Shown here: piece after piece, positions 54,775-64,000 of the stretch
How the letters are laid out: every line of letters begins with the position of its first letter
Position numbering within the stretch: position 1 is the stretch's first letter
Source of the DNA: JAIKWW01 sp052169645
GTDB lineage: Bacteria; Bacillota; Clostridia; Peptostreptococcales; Anaerovoracaceae
NCBI GenBank assembly: GCA_052169645.1
Contig: JBQNCA010000003.1
Location: forward strand, 51,594 to 115,593
DNA length: 64,000 bases
Direction: 5' to 3'
Position numbers and translations under genes: made by a program
Notes under the pieces: model-generated
Seen by the model: the letters and a program-made list of their open reading frames with translations, nothing else
What the model was told of the DNA's origin: nothing
Databases searched by the model: none

Positions 54775-57018
54775 ATGAATAGTATTATTGATAAAATAAA
54801 GTCGGCGAAGCCGAGGTTTAAAAAGCTTATAGCGAAAGTGACCTCAAAGTTTGAGCCGGCAACTCGTTTTTTCGGGAAAATTTATGCTGTCGGCGGAAGT
54901 CTCATGAAAAAGGTCAGAGTGTTGGAGAGACGCCCGTTTCTGTTTTTGCTGGGATTTTCTTTTATACTCTACATGTTGGTGGAACTTTTAAGCAGGCGTT
55001 CGCTTGTTGCGGCTGTAGAATATCTCATAACGGCTCCGACGGTATTCTTATATAATTGGCTGATTGTTTTGGTGACACTTTCAATCTCGCTGCTTTTCCG
55101 AAAGAGAGAATTCATAGGTGCTCTGGTAGCCGTAATATGGCTTACATTGGGAATAACCAACTGTATATTGCTCGGATATCGTACCACACCTTTAAATGCT
55201 ATGGATTTCCGAACCTTCGGAGATGTAATGGGCATAGTTACGGTATACTTCAATAAAATCCAGATTGCGGGAATGATAGCTTTCGGAGTAATTATCGCAG
55301 TGCTTATAATATTCATCTTTATAAAGGCGGAAGTCGTTCCGTGGAAAGAGACAAAGCTGCCGAGAGCTATAGCATTTGTAGGAGCACTTTCTCTCGGATT
55401 GTTTACAGCAACGTCAGTATTTGTTTCCAGCGGAGCACTTGCTACAACCTTTCACAATATACAGGATGCTTATAAGCAGTACGGATTTGCATACTGCTTC
55501 GCCTGCAGTGTTGTGGACAGAGGAATGTCAAAGCCTGAGGGCTATTCGCAACAATCCGTACAGGCTATTTTGGATGATATCAATGCATCCGGAGGAAATC
55601 TCGGAGCTTCGGTAATCCCGTCGGACGCTCCTTCTGAAAGCACTCCTAATATAGTAATTCTCCAAATGGAGTCAATGTTTGATGTAAAGCATCTTAAAAA
55701 TGTGAAATTTTCCGAGGATCCGTTGCCTATATTCACTGAGCTTAAGAAAAAATATACTTCAGGATTTCTCACCACGCCGTCCTTCGGAGCGGGTACCGCC
55801 AATACCGAGTTTGAGGTAAATACCGGTATGGGACTGGATTATTTCGGTCCGGGAGAATATCCGTACACCACGGTTATGAGAGAGCATGCGAGTGAATCAA
55901 TAGGCTATATTCTCAAGGAACACGGATATTCCACACATGCCATTCATGATCATACGGGACGTTTCTACGGCAGAAATTGGGTATATCCTAATCTGGGGTA
56001 CGATACCTTTACTTCTGTAGAGTATATGAACGGAATCGAAAGAAATCCTCTCAACTGGGTGGATGATTCCATACTCACGGGAGAGATTATGAAATCTATG
56101 GTATCTACCGATAATCAGGATTTTGTATTTGCGGTTTCGGTGCAGGGACACGGTAAATATCCGTCACAGATCATAGATCCTACACAGACTGTTACCGTTG
56201 AAGGCTTTAACGAGCAGGAAAAGGTAGGATTTGAATATTATGTAAATCAGGTAAAGCTTATGGATGACTTTATCGGAGAATTTACAGATGCCATAGCGAA
56301 ATATGATGAACCTACGGTGGTTGTTATATACGGAGATCATCTGCCTAAATTCAGCATAGAACCTTCCGATTTGGAAAATAACAATATATATCAGACGGAA
56401 TATGTGATATGGGATAACTTCGGCTTGGAAAAGAAAGACAAGGACTTGACGACATATCAACTCTATCCGTATGTTTTGAATCAGCTCGATATGCACAACG
56501 GTGTTATGAACGCTTTTCAACAGTATGACAGGAACAGTGAATCGTATTATTCCGATATGGAAACTTTGCAATATGATTTGTTATATGGAAAGAACTATGC
56601 TTATGGCGGAAAAAATGTATTTACACCTACCAATATGCAAATGGGTATAGATCCTATAATCATATCGGATATTTCAGTTGTAGGTAAAAATATATATGTA
56701 AAAGGGAATAATTTTACACAGGCAAGTAAAATTTTCATAAACGGTAAAGAGCTGACAACAAACTTCCTGAGTACAAACCGTATAGAATGTGCGGCGGGTG
56801 ACAGTATAAAGGACGGGGACCGGATAGAGGTTATACAGATGAGCAGCAAAAAGACTCATCTTTCTACTACAGGTACTTGGATATGGCATCCTGCAGGAGC
56901 TGTACCTGAACCGGTATCGGACGACACGACTGTCGGGAAAGGCATAAGTTCCGAGGCTACATCCGAGGATACCGTAAAAAGCGATATCTCCGACATGAAG
57001 GCGGAGGGCGGAGAATAA
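54775..57018 (+). CDS. LtaS-like sulfatase-fold membrane phosphotransferase with C-terminal IPT-like domain
   Basis: About 747 residues from ATG 54775, with GAGG 8 bases upstream. Five hydrophobic helices (about 55-240) precede an extracellular alkaline-phosphatase-superfamily domain: QMESMFDV, nucleophile Thr in GAGTANTEFEVNTG, HDHTGRFYGR and IYGDHLPKFS. This is the LTA synthase family that polymerises glycerol phosphate. The C-terminal 110 residues (ISDISVVGKNIYVKGNNF...IFINGKEL) look like an IPT/TIG-type beta domain, which is not standard in LtaS. Confidence 0.85.
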   Translation: MNSIIDKIKSAKPRFKKLIAKVTSKFEPATRFFGKIYAVGGSLMKKVRVLERRPFLFLLGFSFILYMLVELLSRRSLVAAVEYLITAPTVFLYNWLIVLVTLSISLLFRKREFIGALVAVIWLTLGITNCILLGYRTTPLNAMDFRTFGDVMGIVTVYFNKIQIAGMIAFGVIIAVLIIFIFIKAEVVPWKETKLPRAIAFVGALSLGLFTATSVFVSSGALATTFHNIQDAYKQYGFAYCFACSVVDRGMSKPEGYSQQSVQAILDDINASGGNLGASVIPSDAPSESTPNIVILQMESMFDVKHLKNVKFSEDPLPIFTELKKKYTSGFLTTPSFGAGTANTEFEVNTGMGLDYFGPGEYPYTTVMREHASESIGYILKEHGYSTHAIHDHTGRFYGRNWVYPNLGYDTFTSVEYMNGIERNPLNWVDDSILTGEIMKSMVSTDNQDFVFAVSVQGHGKYPSQIIDPTQTVTVEGFNEQEKVGFEYYVNQVKLMDDFIGEFTDAIAKYDEPTVVVIYGDHLPKFSIEPSDLENNNIYQTEYVIWDNFGLEKKDKDLTTYQLYPYVLNQLDMHNGVMNAFQQYDRNSESYYSDMETLQYDLLYGKNYAYGGKNVFTPTNMQMGIDPIIISDISVVGKNIYVKGNNFTQASKIFINGKELTTNFLSTNRIECAAGDSIKDGDRIEVIQMSSKKTHLSTTGTWIWHPAGAVPEPVSDDTTVGKGISSEATSEDTVKSDISDMKAEGGE

Positions 57019-57056
57019 AATAAAATATGTTAGGCATATAAAGCTCGTGATAATAT

Positions 57057-57092
57057 ATAGGGAGAACAGGCGCAATGCTCTGTTCTCCCTAT
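57057..57092. other. Perfect 13-bp hairpin without T run
   Basis: ATAGGGAGAACAG (57057-57069) pairs with CTGTTCTCCCTAT (57080-57092) around a 10-base loop. No T run follows on either strand. It lies between the LtaS-like and MFS genes and could be a structured leader of the MFS gene. Confidence 0.6.
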
Positions 57093-57136
57093 GTGCATAT
57101 CGGTAAACGCACGATTAAGAGAGAATTCGAATTTAT

Positions 57137-58570
57137 ATGGATATCAAGCTTGGACAAAAGAATACAGGTATTGCGGTGTTGGCAGTCTGTATGATGACAT
57201 CGCTGGTAACAACCTTTACGGGCAGCGCTTTGAATTTATCCGTACCTGATATAAGCACGGAATTCAATATGGGAGCGACAAGCGTAGGTTGGATAGTTAT
57301 GAGTTATATTTTGGCTACCACAGCTATGTCGGTTCCCTTCGGAAGATTGGCGGATCTTACAGGCAAAGCTCGTATACTTATTGCAGGGGAATTTGTATTC
57401 ACTTTTTTTGCACTTATGACAGCTTTTTCATGGAACGGAATATCCATGCTTATATTTCGAACAGGTCAGGGAATAGGTGCTGCTGCAATATTTTCAACCA
57501 ATACGGCATTGTTGACAGAAAGCTTTCCGCTGCAAAAACGAGGTCAGGTACTGGGGTTGTCAGTGACAGCGGTATACTTGGGCTTATCTTTGGGACCTGT
57601 AATTGGAGGTTTGTTGGATAATTACTTAGGGTGGAGATCGATATTTTATCTGTCGGCTGCATGGACGTTAATTACTCTGATTATTGCTGTTTTAAAGGTA
57701 AGAGATCCCGAGCCGGCAAAAAGCTTTTTATACACCGTGACGGAATCGAAGAAATCGGAGGACTTGGAGAGTGTGAGCCTTTTCAGACGCATGGATATAA
57801 AAGGCTGCCTGCTTTATATAATTTCAATTATTTTTGTCGTTTACGGATTTTCTTCTTTGAACAGCAGGAAATCGGCAGTATTTATTCTTATTTTAGGAAC
57901 AACTTTACTTGTATTATTTATATTTAACGAAAAACGAGTGAGATTCCCTTTGATAAGCATTGATTTGATAACAGGAAACAAGGTGTTTGCTTATTCAAAT
58001 ATTGCTGCATTTTTGAATTATGCAGCATCCTTTGCTATAGCTTATGTTCTATCTATATATCTGCAAGGCATAAAAGAAATGACTTCGGCGGAAGCGGGTA
58101 TAATACTGATTACCGCTCCTGTATTACAGACATTGCTGTCGGCTGCAGCAGGTCGTATGTCCGACAGAATAAAGCCTCAAATTCTTGCTTCCGCAGGAAT
58201 GGGCATAACAGCTGCGGGAATTTTTATCATGACCTTTATACATGAGGATTTCAGCATAGGACTTATCATAGCGGCACTTGCAATCATAGGCATCGGCTTT
58301 GCCTTATTTTCATCTCCCAATACAAATGCAATAATGAGCAGCGTTGATAGAAAGGATTTCAGTGTAGCATCGTCAATACTTGCAACAGGCAGAACGATGG
58401 GACAATCTGTCAGTATGGGACTTGTTACGGTTATCGTATCGGTTGTAGTGGGAAATGTAACTTTAAAAGCTGCGCCGCCGGAGGATATAATACTTGCAAT
58501 AAGAGTGATATTTATGGTAATGGCAGCTCTCTGTGCGATAGGCATATGGTTTTCATCACATCGGAATTGA
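57137..58570 (+). CDS. MFS transporter (DHA2-type, 14-helix)
   Basis: A 477-residue permease with about 14 hydrophobic helices. N-terminal motif LVTTFTGSALNLSVPDIS and the loop FGRLADLTGKARI match drug:H+ antiporter family 2. Motif C-like GLSLGPVIGGLL lies in TM5. It is probably an exporter of a small amphiphilic compound. No regulator is adjacent. Confidence 0.85.
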   Translation: MDIKLGQKNTGIAVLAVCMMTSLVTTFTGSALNLSVPDISTEFNMGATSVGWIVMSYILATTAMSVPFGRLADLTGKARILIAGEFVFTFFALMTAFSWNGISMLIFRTGQGIGAAAIFSTNTALLTESFPLQKRGQVLGLSVTAVYLGLSLGPVIGGLLDNYLGWRSIFYLSAAWTLITLIIAVLKVRDPEPAKSFLYTVTESKKSEDLESVSLFRRMDIKGCLLYIISIIFVVYGFSSLNSRKSAVFILILGTTLLVLFIFNEKRVRFPLISIDLITGNKVFAYSNIAAFLNYAASFAIAYVLSIYLQGIKEMTSAEAGIILITAPVLQTLLSAAAGRMSDRIKPQILASAGMGITAAGIFIMTFIHEDFSIGLIIAALAIIGIGFALFSSPNTNAIMSSVDRKDFSVASSILATGRTMGQSVSMGLVTVIVSVVVGNVTLKAAPPEDIILAIRVIFMVMAALCAIGIWFSSHRN

Positions 58571-58604
58571 TTTGAAATCATGGCTGTGCTATAATTTCAG
58601 AAAT

Positions 58605-58645
58605 GCAGCCTTCCCGTGAAAAACGGGTGGGCAGCTTCGTTTTTA
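58605..58645 (+). terminator. Terminator between MFS gene and glyA
   Basis: CCCGT (58613-58617)/ACGGG (58623-58627) with GCC/GGC and GC/GC outer pairs, followed by TTCGTTTTT. It lies before the chosen glyA start. Confidence 0.6.
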
Positions 58646-58668
58646 TATCTGATAGAAAGGAAAAGACT

Positions 58669-59910
58669 ATGTATTTCAATTATCTTGATGATGCTGATAT
58701 GGAAGTGAGCGCATCTATAAAAAGGGAGCAGGAGCGTCAGGAAAACAAAATAGAGATGATTGCGTCCGAAAACTTTGTAAGCAGGGCGGTATTGGAAGCA
58801 GTCGGGAGTGTTCTTACAAATAAATATGCCGAAGGGCTTCCGGGAAAGAGATATTACGGAGGATGTGAATTTGTAGACGAGATTGAAGTTCTTGCCATAG
58901 AGCGTCTCAAAAAGCTTTTTAATGCAGACCATGCAAATGTGCAGCCGCACAGCGGAGCAAATGCTAATATAGCTGTATATCAGGCTGTGCTTGAATACGG
59001 AGACACCGTACTCGGTATGGATCTGTCGAACGGGGGACATCTCACACACGGATCTCCGGTAAATTATTCGGGCAAATCATATAATTTTATACCGTACGGC
59101 TTGGACGAAACAACCGAGAAGATCAATATGGACAATGTGCGTCAGCTTGCACTGAAGAATAAGCCCAAGCTTATAGTTGCAGGTGCGAGTGCATATGCAA
59201 GAGCTATAGAATTTGATAAATTCCGTGAAATCGCAGATGAAGTAGGGGCGGTTTTCATGGTTGATATGGCGCATATAGCAGGCTTGGCGGCGGCAGGCAT
59301 GCACATGAATCCTTGTGAATATGCGGATATAGTTACAACAACTACACACAAGACGCTCAGAGGTCCTCGAGGCGGTGCGATTCTTTGTACGGAAGAATAT
59401 CATAATGCAATAGACAAAGCGGTATTTCCGGGTACACAGGGCGGTCCTCTCATGCATGTTATCGCAGGTAAGGCTGTATGCTTCAAAGAGGCGGCTGAGC
59501 CCGAATTCAAGACTTATATAGAGCAGGTATGCAAAAATGCTCAGGTATTGGCAAGCGGCTTGATAGATAAGGGCTATAAGCTCGTGACCAACGGTACCGA
59601 TAATCATCTCGTTCTGCTCAACCTTGCCGATAAGGGTATTACAGGAAAAGAAGCGGAAAAGTGGTTGGATGATGCCAATATTACCACAAATAAGAATACT
59701 GTGCCTAACGATCCTCAAAGTCCTTTTGTAACAAGCGGTCTGAGACTCGGAACCCCGGCTTTGACTACAAGAGGCTTTAAGGAGGATGATGTGCTTGCAG
59801 TTGTAGATGCTATAGATATAGTCATAAGCGGCAAAGGTGAAGAGGCTGCTATGAAAAAGGCAAGAGCCGTTGTAAAGGAACTTTGTGATAAATATCCTCT
59901 CTACGTTTGA
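58669..59910 (+). CDS. glyA: Serine hydroxymethyltransferase
   Basis: A 413-residue PLP enzyme interconverting serine and glycine with tetrahydrofolate. The start is ATG 58669, after AGAAAGGAAAAG; an upstream extension to 58603 would run into the terminator hairpin. Motifs: ENFVSRAVLEAVGS, YGGCEFVD, the PLP Lys in TTTHKTLRGPRGG and HLVLLNL. It feeds one-carbon metabolism. Confidence 0.95.
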   Translation: MYFNYLDDADMEVSASIKREQERQENKIEMIASENFVSRAVLEAVGSVLTNKYAEGLPGKRYYGGCEFVDEIEVLAIERLKKLFNADHANVQPHSGANANIAVYQAVLEYGDTVLGMDLSNGGHLTHGSPVNYSGKSYNFIPYGLDETTEKINMDNVRQLALKNKPKLIVAGASAYARAIEFDKFREIADEVGAVFMVDMAHIAGLAAAGMHMNPCEYADIVTTTTHKTLRGPRGGAILCTEEYHNAIDKAVFPGTQGGPLMHVIAGKAVCFKEAAEPEFKTYIEQVCKNAQVLASGLIDKGYKLVTNGTDNHLVLLNLADKGITGKEAEKWLDDANITTNKNTVPNDPQSPFVTSGLRLGTPALTTRGFKEDDVLAVVDAIDIVISGKGEEAAMKKARAVVKELCDKYPLYV

Positions 59911-59988
59911 TATCGTTTAATATAACTGTACTGTGGATACGATGAACAGCCCGTGCTTCTGCTGAATTCTCCGAAATGAGGTGTGCAT

Positions 59989-60915
59989 ATGTTTACTGCT
60001 CGACGCTTAAAAAGTGTATATGAGCAAGCTGAAAAGATGGATTTTGACGATAATTCAAAATTTGTGTTTATGTCGGATATTCATAGAGGTGACAATAGTG
60101 TCGGAGATGAATTTGCACAGAATCGCATAATATATTATCATGCGCTTCAATATTATTATCAGGACGGATTTACTTATATAGAAAACGGTGACGGAGATGA
60201 GCTTTGGGAAATTCCGTATTATAAATATATAAGAAGTGCGCATCCCGATATCTTCGATTTGCTGAGACAATTTCAAAAAGAAGACAGGTTAATAATGTTG
60301 TATGGAAATCATAATGTTCAAATAAAGAACAAGGAATTCGTGAAGCGCCATATGACACGAGAGTACGACGATTATCTTGGTGCGGAGGTTGAAATTTTAC
60401 CGGGTATAGAGGCACATGCTGCTCTGAGAATGAGGCATACCGAAACGGCTCAGGAGATTTTTGTTATTCACGGGCATCAAGGTGAGTTGTTCAATGATTA
60501 CCTGTGGCCGATTACTCTGTTTATGTGCAGATATGTTTGGAGATTTTTACACAGACTCGGTTTCCAATATGCGGCAAGTCCCGCTCGCAACAGATTTAAG
60601 AGAGCGCATACGGAAAAAACGCTGAACAGGTGGGTCAGAGATAAAAATGTATTGTTGATATGCGGACATACACACAGACCGAGGCTCCCTCAGCCGGGAG
60701 ACGGAAAATATTTCAACTGCGGCTGCTGTATACATCCTCACGGCATAACCTGTATAGAAATGAGCTATGGAGAAATTGCGCTGGTAAATTGGATGGCGCA
60801 TACTCGTCCTGACGGAATGATGTATATAAAACGTACCCTTGTCAAAGGCCCGGAGGAGCTTCGTTCGTATATGAAGTCTGATGACGAGGTAACTTTGGAG
60901 AAAAAGCAAATTTAA
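59989..60915 (+). CDS. Metallophosphoesterase
   Basis: About 308 residues from ATG 59989, with GAGGT 6 bases upstream. Calcineurin-like motifs: FMSDIHRGDN, GDGDELWE, YGNHN, VIHGHQGE and ICGHTHRPRLP, all with the di-metal ligands. Its layout resembles UDP-2,3-diacylglucosamine hydrolase-like or cytoplasmic phosphodiesterases of unknown substrate. Confidence 0.88.
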   Translation: MFTARRLKSVYEQAEKMDFDDNSKFVFMSDIHRGDNSVGDEFAQNRIIYYHALQYYYQDGFTYIENGDGDELWEIPYYKYIRSAHPDIFDLLRQFQKEDRLIMLYGNHNVQIKNKEFVKRHMTREYDDYLGAEVEILPGIEAHAALRMRHTETAQEIFVIHGHQGELFNDYLWPITLFMCRYVWRFLHRLGFQYAASPARNRFKRAHTEKTLNRWVRDKNVLLICGHTHRPRLPQPGDGKYFNCGCCIHPHGITCIEMSYGEIALVNWMAHTRPDGMMYIKRTLVKGPEELRSYMKSDDEVTLEKKQI

Positions 60916-60932
60916 ACGGAAATAAAAAGAAG

Positions 60933-60974
60933 CGGTGCAAGTAACATTAAAAGCTTGCACCGTCTTAATTTTTT
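60933..60974 (+). terminator. Rho-independent terminator
   Basis: CGGTGCAAG (60933-60941) pairs with CTTGCACCG (60954-60962), followed by TCTTAATTTTTT. Confidence 0.8.
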
Positions 60975-61026
60975 GGTTGCGTAATCTCCACCGAGGCAAT
61001 ATAATATTCGGGAATGGTTGGGAGCT

Positions 61027-62889
61027 ATGGATACGAATACGAATATAAATATATATACGGAAACTGAAAAATTAAATAAAAAAAGAATATTATACATGGT
61101 TCTGAGCTGGCTGTTTTTTATAATTGCAGCGATTAACATATCCGTGATGAGCCTTATATTTTCATCTGAAGCCTTGGGTAAAAAACTGCTTGAAAGTTAT
61201 TTTGAAAGCATAGATATACTGTTGTTAAATACTGTTCCTGTAGTGCTTCTCATGCTTTTTCTCTATTTCCTTTTAAGGCGAATGTGGATAAGTCACTTGA
61301 TAACAGCGGCGATTATAATGACCGGCACTTGGGTAAACTATTTCAAAGTGGAACTCAGAGACGATCCTCTGCTTGCATCCGATTTGGGACTCCTTTCAGA
61401 AGCATTCAAAATTTCGGAACGTTATACGATAAATTTCAATCAGAATATGTGGATTGCGATAGCGGTACTGCTTTCTGTAACGGCAATATTTTTCTTTTGT
61501 ATAAATCCTAAAATGAAGCATATATGGACAGGACCTCTTATTGCGGTCCTTTTGGCATGTGCGGCAACAGGCTTTATGTGGAAATTTGCTTTGAACAATC
61601 ATATATACAATAATATTGAAACGAAGATAGATGTAAATCAGTTCAATGATAAGGAAATATATATTTCCAGAGGCTTTGTATATCCGTTCCTTCACAGTCT
61701 GAACTATGCTTTTCCGGTAAAGCCCGAGGGCTACAGTTCTAAAAAAGCTGCTGAAATTTTAAATTCGTATAAAAGCGACGATATTCCGGAAAATAAACGT
61801 GTTCATGTTATAGGCGTGATGTTGGAAGCCTTTAATGACTTTTCAAAATTTGAAGAAATAAAATGGAGGGATGATCCGTACGATGTTTATCATTCAATAA
61901 AGAAGCACTCGTACAGCGGAAGACTTATTACCAATATATTTGCCGGAGGCACGGTGAATACGGAGAGGTGTTTTCTTACAGGGTATTCAGATTTAGGAAA
62001 TTTGAGGACTGCAACACCGTCTTATGTGAGATATTTCAACGAACAGGGCTATCATACTTTCGGTAGCCATCCTTCATATCAATGGTTTTACAATCGTGAA
62101 AATGTAAATATAAACCTCGGCTTTCAGGACTATTATTATTTTGAAAACAGGTATAAAAGATTGACTGACGGCAGTATAGCCATGGATAATATTTTCTTTG
62201 AAGACCTGTATGATATGTACAGAGATAATCTGGAAAAAGATGAGGATAAATGGAATTTCTCATTTAATGTTACATATCAGAATCATGGACCTTATGAAAG
62301 ATATCTTACTCAAAGATCCGATAAATATGTTTCTACGAGCTACAGTGATGAAAATGAATATATCGCCGATAATTATTTTTCAGGGTTGAGGGATACATCC
62401 GTTCAGATAAAGAATATGATGTCAAGGCTCGATAGGGACAAGGAACCGGTTGTACTGGTATTTTTCGGCGACCATAATCCATGGTTGGGGGATAACAACA
62501 GTGTTTATGATGAATTCGGCATAGATATTGACACCTCGACGACAGAAGGCTTTTTGAATTATTATGAAACGGATTATGTAATTTGGGCAAATGATGCTGC
62601 AAAAAAGAAGCTGGACAATGATTTTAAAGGAACAGGACCGAGCATAGGACCGTATTATCTGATGAATGAGCTTTTTAAACAATGCGGATGGAAAGGAAAC
62701 TCGTTTATGAAGCTTTCAAACAGCTTAATGCGTATAAGCCCGCTGTTGAGCGAAAAGGGGGTATACCTCATAAATGGAGATATAACTTCCGATATGCCCG
62801 CTTACGGTCGGGATACATTAAGAAAATTCAATAATGCCCAATATTATATGAAATATTATATGAAAGTCAAATCGGACGATGTTAAGTAG
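61027..62889 (+). CDS. LtaS-like sulfatase-fold enzyme (second)
   Basis: About 620 residues with five N-terminal hydrophobic helices (30-200) and an extracellular sulfatase-fold domain: GVMLEAFNDF, nucleophile Thr in AGGTVNTERCFLTGYSD, NVTYQNHGPYE and VFFGDHNPWLG. It is the second LTA-synthase-type enzyme in the window. It may polymerise or modify a phosphoglycerol or related polymer. Start uncertain: ATG 61027 and an upstream TTG (61018) are both possible. Confidence 0.85.
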   Translation: MDTNTNINIYTETEKLNKKRILYMVLSWLFFIIAAINISVMSLIFSSEALGKKLLESYFESIDILLLNTVPVVLLMLFLYFLLRRMWISHLITAAIIMTGTWVNYFKVELRDDPLLASDLGLLSEAFKISERYTINFNQNMWIAIAVLLSVTAIFFFCINPKMKHIWTGPLIAVLLACAATGFMWKFALNNHIYNNIETKIDVNQFNDKEIYISRGFVYPFLHSLNYAFPVKPEGYSSKKAAEILNSYKSDDIPENKRVHVIGVMLEAFNDFSKFEEIKWRDDPYDVYHSIKKHSYSGRLITNIFAGGTVNTERCFLTGYSDLGNLRTATPSYVRYFNEQGYHTFGSHPSYQWFYNRENVNINLGFQDYYYFENRYKRLTDGSIAMDNIFFEDLYDMYRDNLEKDEDKWNFSFNVTYQNHGPYERYLTQRSDKYVSTSYSDENEYIADNYFSGLRDTSVQIKNMMSRLDRDKEPVVLVFFGDHNPWLGDNNSVYDEFGIDIDTSTTEGFLNYYETDYVIWANDAAKKKLDNDFKGTGPSIGPYYLMNELFKQCGWKGNSFMKLSNSLMRISPLLSEKGVYLINGDITSDMPAYGRDTLRKFNNAQYYMKYYMKVKSDDVK

Positions 62890-62927
62890 AAAGCATAAGC
62901 CTGATTTTATAGATGAAAGGAAAAGCG

Positions 62928-63230
62928 ATGATAAACGGCAAACAGCGGCGCTATTTGAAAAAGTTGGTTCATTCGATGAATCCGACTGTGTATATAGGAA
63001 AAGGCGGATTAACCGATAACACTTTGAAGGAAATGGATAATTATTTGAATGCACACGAACTCGTAAAGGTCAAGGTTCAAGAGGGTTGTGACGATGCTCC
63101 CGAGCTTTTGGCAAATCAGGCGGCGGAAGCCTTAAAAGCCGAGTTTGTGCAAGCTATAGGAAGAAAATTTTCTATTTATAGACAATCATCTGAAAAGCTG
63201 ATAGACTTACCCGGAAAAGGAGAAATTTGA
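62928..63230 (+). CDS. yhbY: YhbY-type ribosome assembly RNA-binding protein
   Basis: A 100-residue CRS1-YhbY domain protein: QRRYLKKLVHSMNPTVYIGKGGLTDN and EGCDDAPELLANQAAE (in parts), with a GKGG loop. It associates with the pre-50S ribosome. ATG 62928 is preferred, with AAAGG 7 bases upstream. The stop overlaps the next gene's start. Confidence 0.92.
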   Translation: MINGKQRRYLKKLVHSMNPTVYIGKGGLTDNTLKEMDNYLNAHELVKVKVQEGCDDAPELLANQAAEALKAEFVQAIGRKFSIYRQSSEKLIDLPGKGEI

Positions 63231-63949
63231 TGATAAATTTGGATACAATGGAATTGGGAAATACAATTTTTCTTAATGAACTGGAAAATTTCCTTATCCC
63301 TGACAGGGGAGTTCCTACATATTCACCGCTCGAACGGGATACTGTACTGAAGCATATAGAAAAATATTTCGGTAACAGCGCCGTAATGATCGATGACGAG
63401 GATGCAAATCTGATGAAAATAGATTTGCAGATTATACAGCCCACAAAGGAAAGACCTTTTTATACTGCAGTGACGGTAGGAATGGGCTCCATGCTTATGA
63501 ATGTGCCGAGAAGTATTGCGAACGGTTCTCTTTCAAGGGCGGAGCTGATGATTACTTTGCCGAAGGATTGGAAGATTGCTTCTAATGCTCGCAGATGGAA
63601 ATGGCCGTTTGCATTTATGGAAAATATTGCTCGTATACCGCTTATAGAAAACAGCTGGTTTTCGGTCGGACATATTATTCCTATACGCCGAAGCGTGTCT
63701 GAAAATACGAAGCTCAGCGGATTTATACTGCTTGAACCTCAGGAATCGAGTATACAGAGCCACAAGTGCCTTTTGCACGACGGCAGTGAGGTGAATTTCT
63801 ATCAGTTGATTCCTTTATATGATGAAGAAATAGAGTATGAGAGCCGTTACGGATTTGAAGCTTTACTGGACAGAATGGCTGATGTTTCACATATAGTAGA
63901 TGTGGACAGGCTCAATACATGTGTTGAGATTTCATCAATAGTTCAATGA
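63230..63949 (+). CDS. Suppressor-of-fused (SUFU) domain protein
   Basis: About 239 residues from ATG 63230, with AAGGAG upstream and the overlap TGATG with yhbY. It matches the bacterial SUFU-domain family (AVTVGMGSMLMNVP, RAELMITLPKDWKI, LIPLYDEEIEYE). In bacteria these are often immunity or unknown proteins; here it is alone after yhbY, with no toxin gene visible before the window ends. Bases 63950-64000 hold nothing. Confidence 0.85.
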   Translation: MINLDTMELGNTIFLNELENFLIPDRGVPTYSPLERDTVLKHIEKYFGNSAVMIDDEDANLMKIDLQIIQPTKERPFYTAVTVGMGSMLMNVPRSIANGSLSRAELMITLPKDWKIASNARRWKWPFAFMENIARIPLIENSWFSVGHIIPIRRSVSENTKLSGFILLEPQESSIQSHKCLLHDGSEVNFYQLIPLYDEEIEYESRYGFEALLDRMADVSHIVDVDRLNTCVEISSIVQ

Positions 63950-64000
63950 TATTGCATATAAAATAATTTTTGGCACAAAACATCTATTAGATGATATAAT

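Noticed and set aside
63230..63949. Toxin-immunity pair
   Set aside because: SUFU proteins can be immunity factors, but the preceding gene is yhbY and no toxin is visible before the window ends.

Overview
This window looks like a low-to-mid GC anaerobic member of the Clostridia (Bacillota). The evidence is S-layer homology (SLH) proteins, lipoteichoic-acid-synthase-type enzymes, an oxygen-sensitive glycyl radical enzyme, a ThiH-based (anaerobic) thiazole pathway, Shine-Dalgarno-rich leaders and many TTG/GTG starts. No rRNA, tRNA, CRISPR array, insertion sequence or prophage gene was recognised, so the genus cannot be fixed from this sequence.

The centrepiece (11.6-26.3 kb) is a compact operon for a choline-degrading glycyl-radical bacterial microcompartment (BMC). 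CutC (choline trimethylamine-lyase, short type-I form) and its activase CutD sit among shell proteins: a tandem BMC-T, an EutS/PduU type, a divergent small BMC, an EutN/CcmL pentamer, a PduT type, a BMC-H with a C-terminal extension, and a plain BMC-H. The operon also encodes two aldehyde dehydrogenase homologues, a PduL phosphotransacylase, and EutP-, EutT-, EutJ-, EutQ- and PduS-like accessory proteins. Choline would become trimethylamine plus acetaldehyde, then acetyl-CoA, then acetyl phosphate. Several members look degenerate: the first aldehyde dehydrogenase has Ala where the catalytic Cys should be, and the EutT-like protein lacks the family's Cys/His metal motif. No alcohol dehydrogenase is present, so PduS/PduT may be the electron outlet.

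Upstream (3.7-11.2 kb) lie a PocR-domain sensor kinase whose conserved phospho-acceptor His is Asn, an AraC-type response regulator, a second EutS/EutP pair on the opposite strand, a DUF4037/DUF4125/flavoprotein/TPR group of unknown function, and a choline kinase-like gene that would compete for choline.

Downstream (26.6-64 kb) is mostly housekeeping and envelope DNA: Na/Pi symporter, site-2 protease, ClpB, an RND efflux pair with a TetR regulator, a chemoreceptor, a ThiF-like activating enzyme, isocitrate dehydrogenase, aconitase with a GntR regulator, Nth, LysA, a thiS-thiG-thiH-tenI operon, a diguanylate cyclase coupled to an SLH-L,D-transpeptidase, two LtaS-like sulfatase-fold enzymes, an MFS transporter, GlyA, a metallophosphoesterase, YhbY and a SUFU-domain protein. 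The tenI-like gene is a local anomaly: it is GC-rich and packed with perfect inverted repeats inside its coding sequence.
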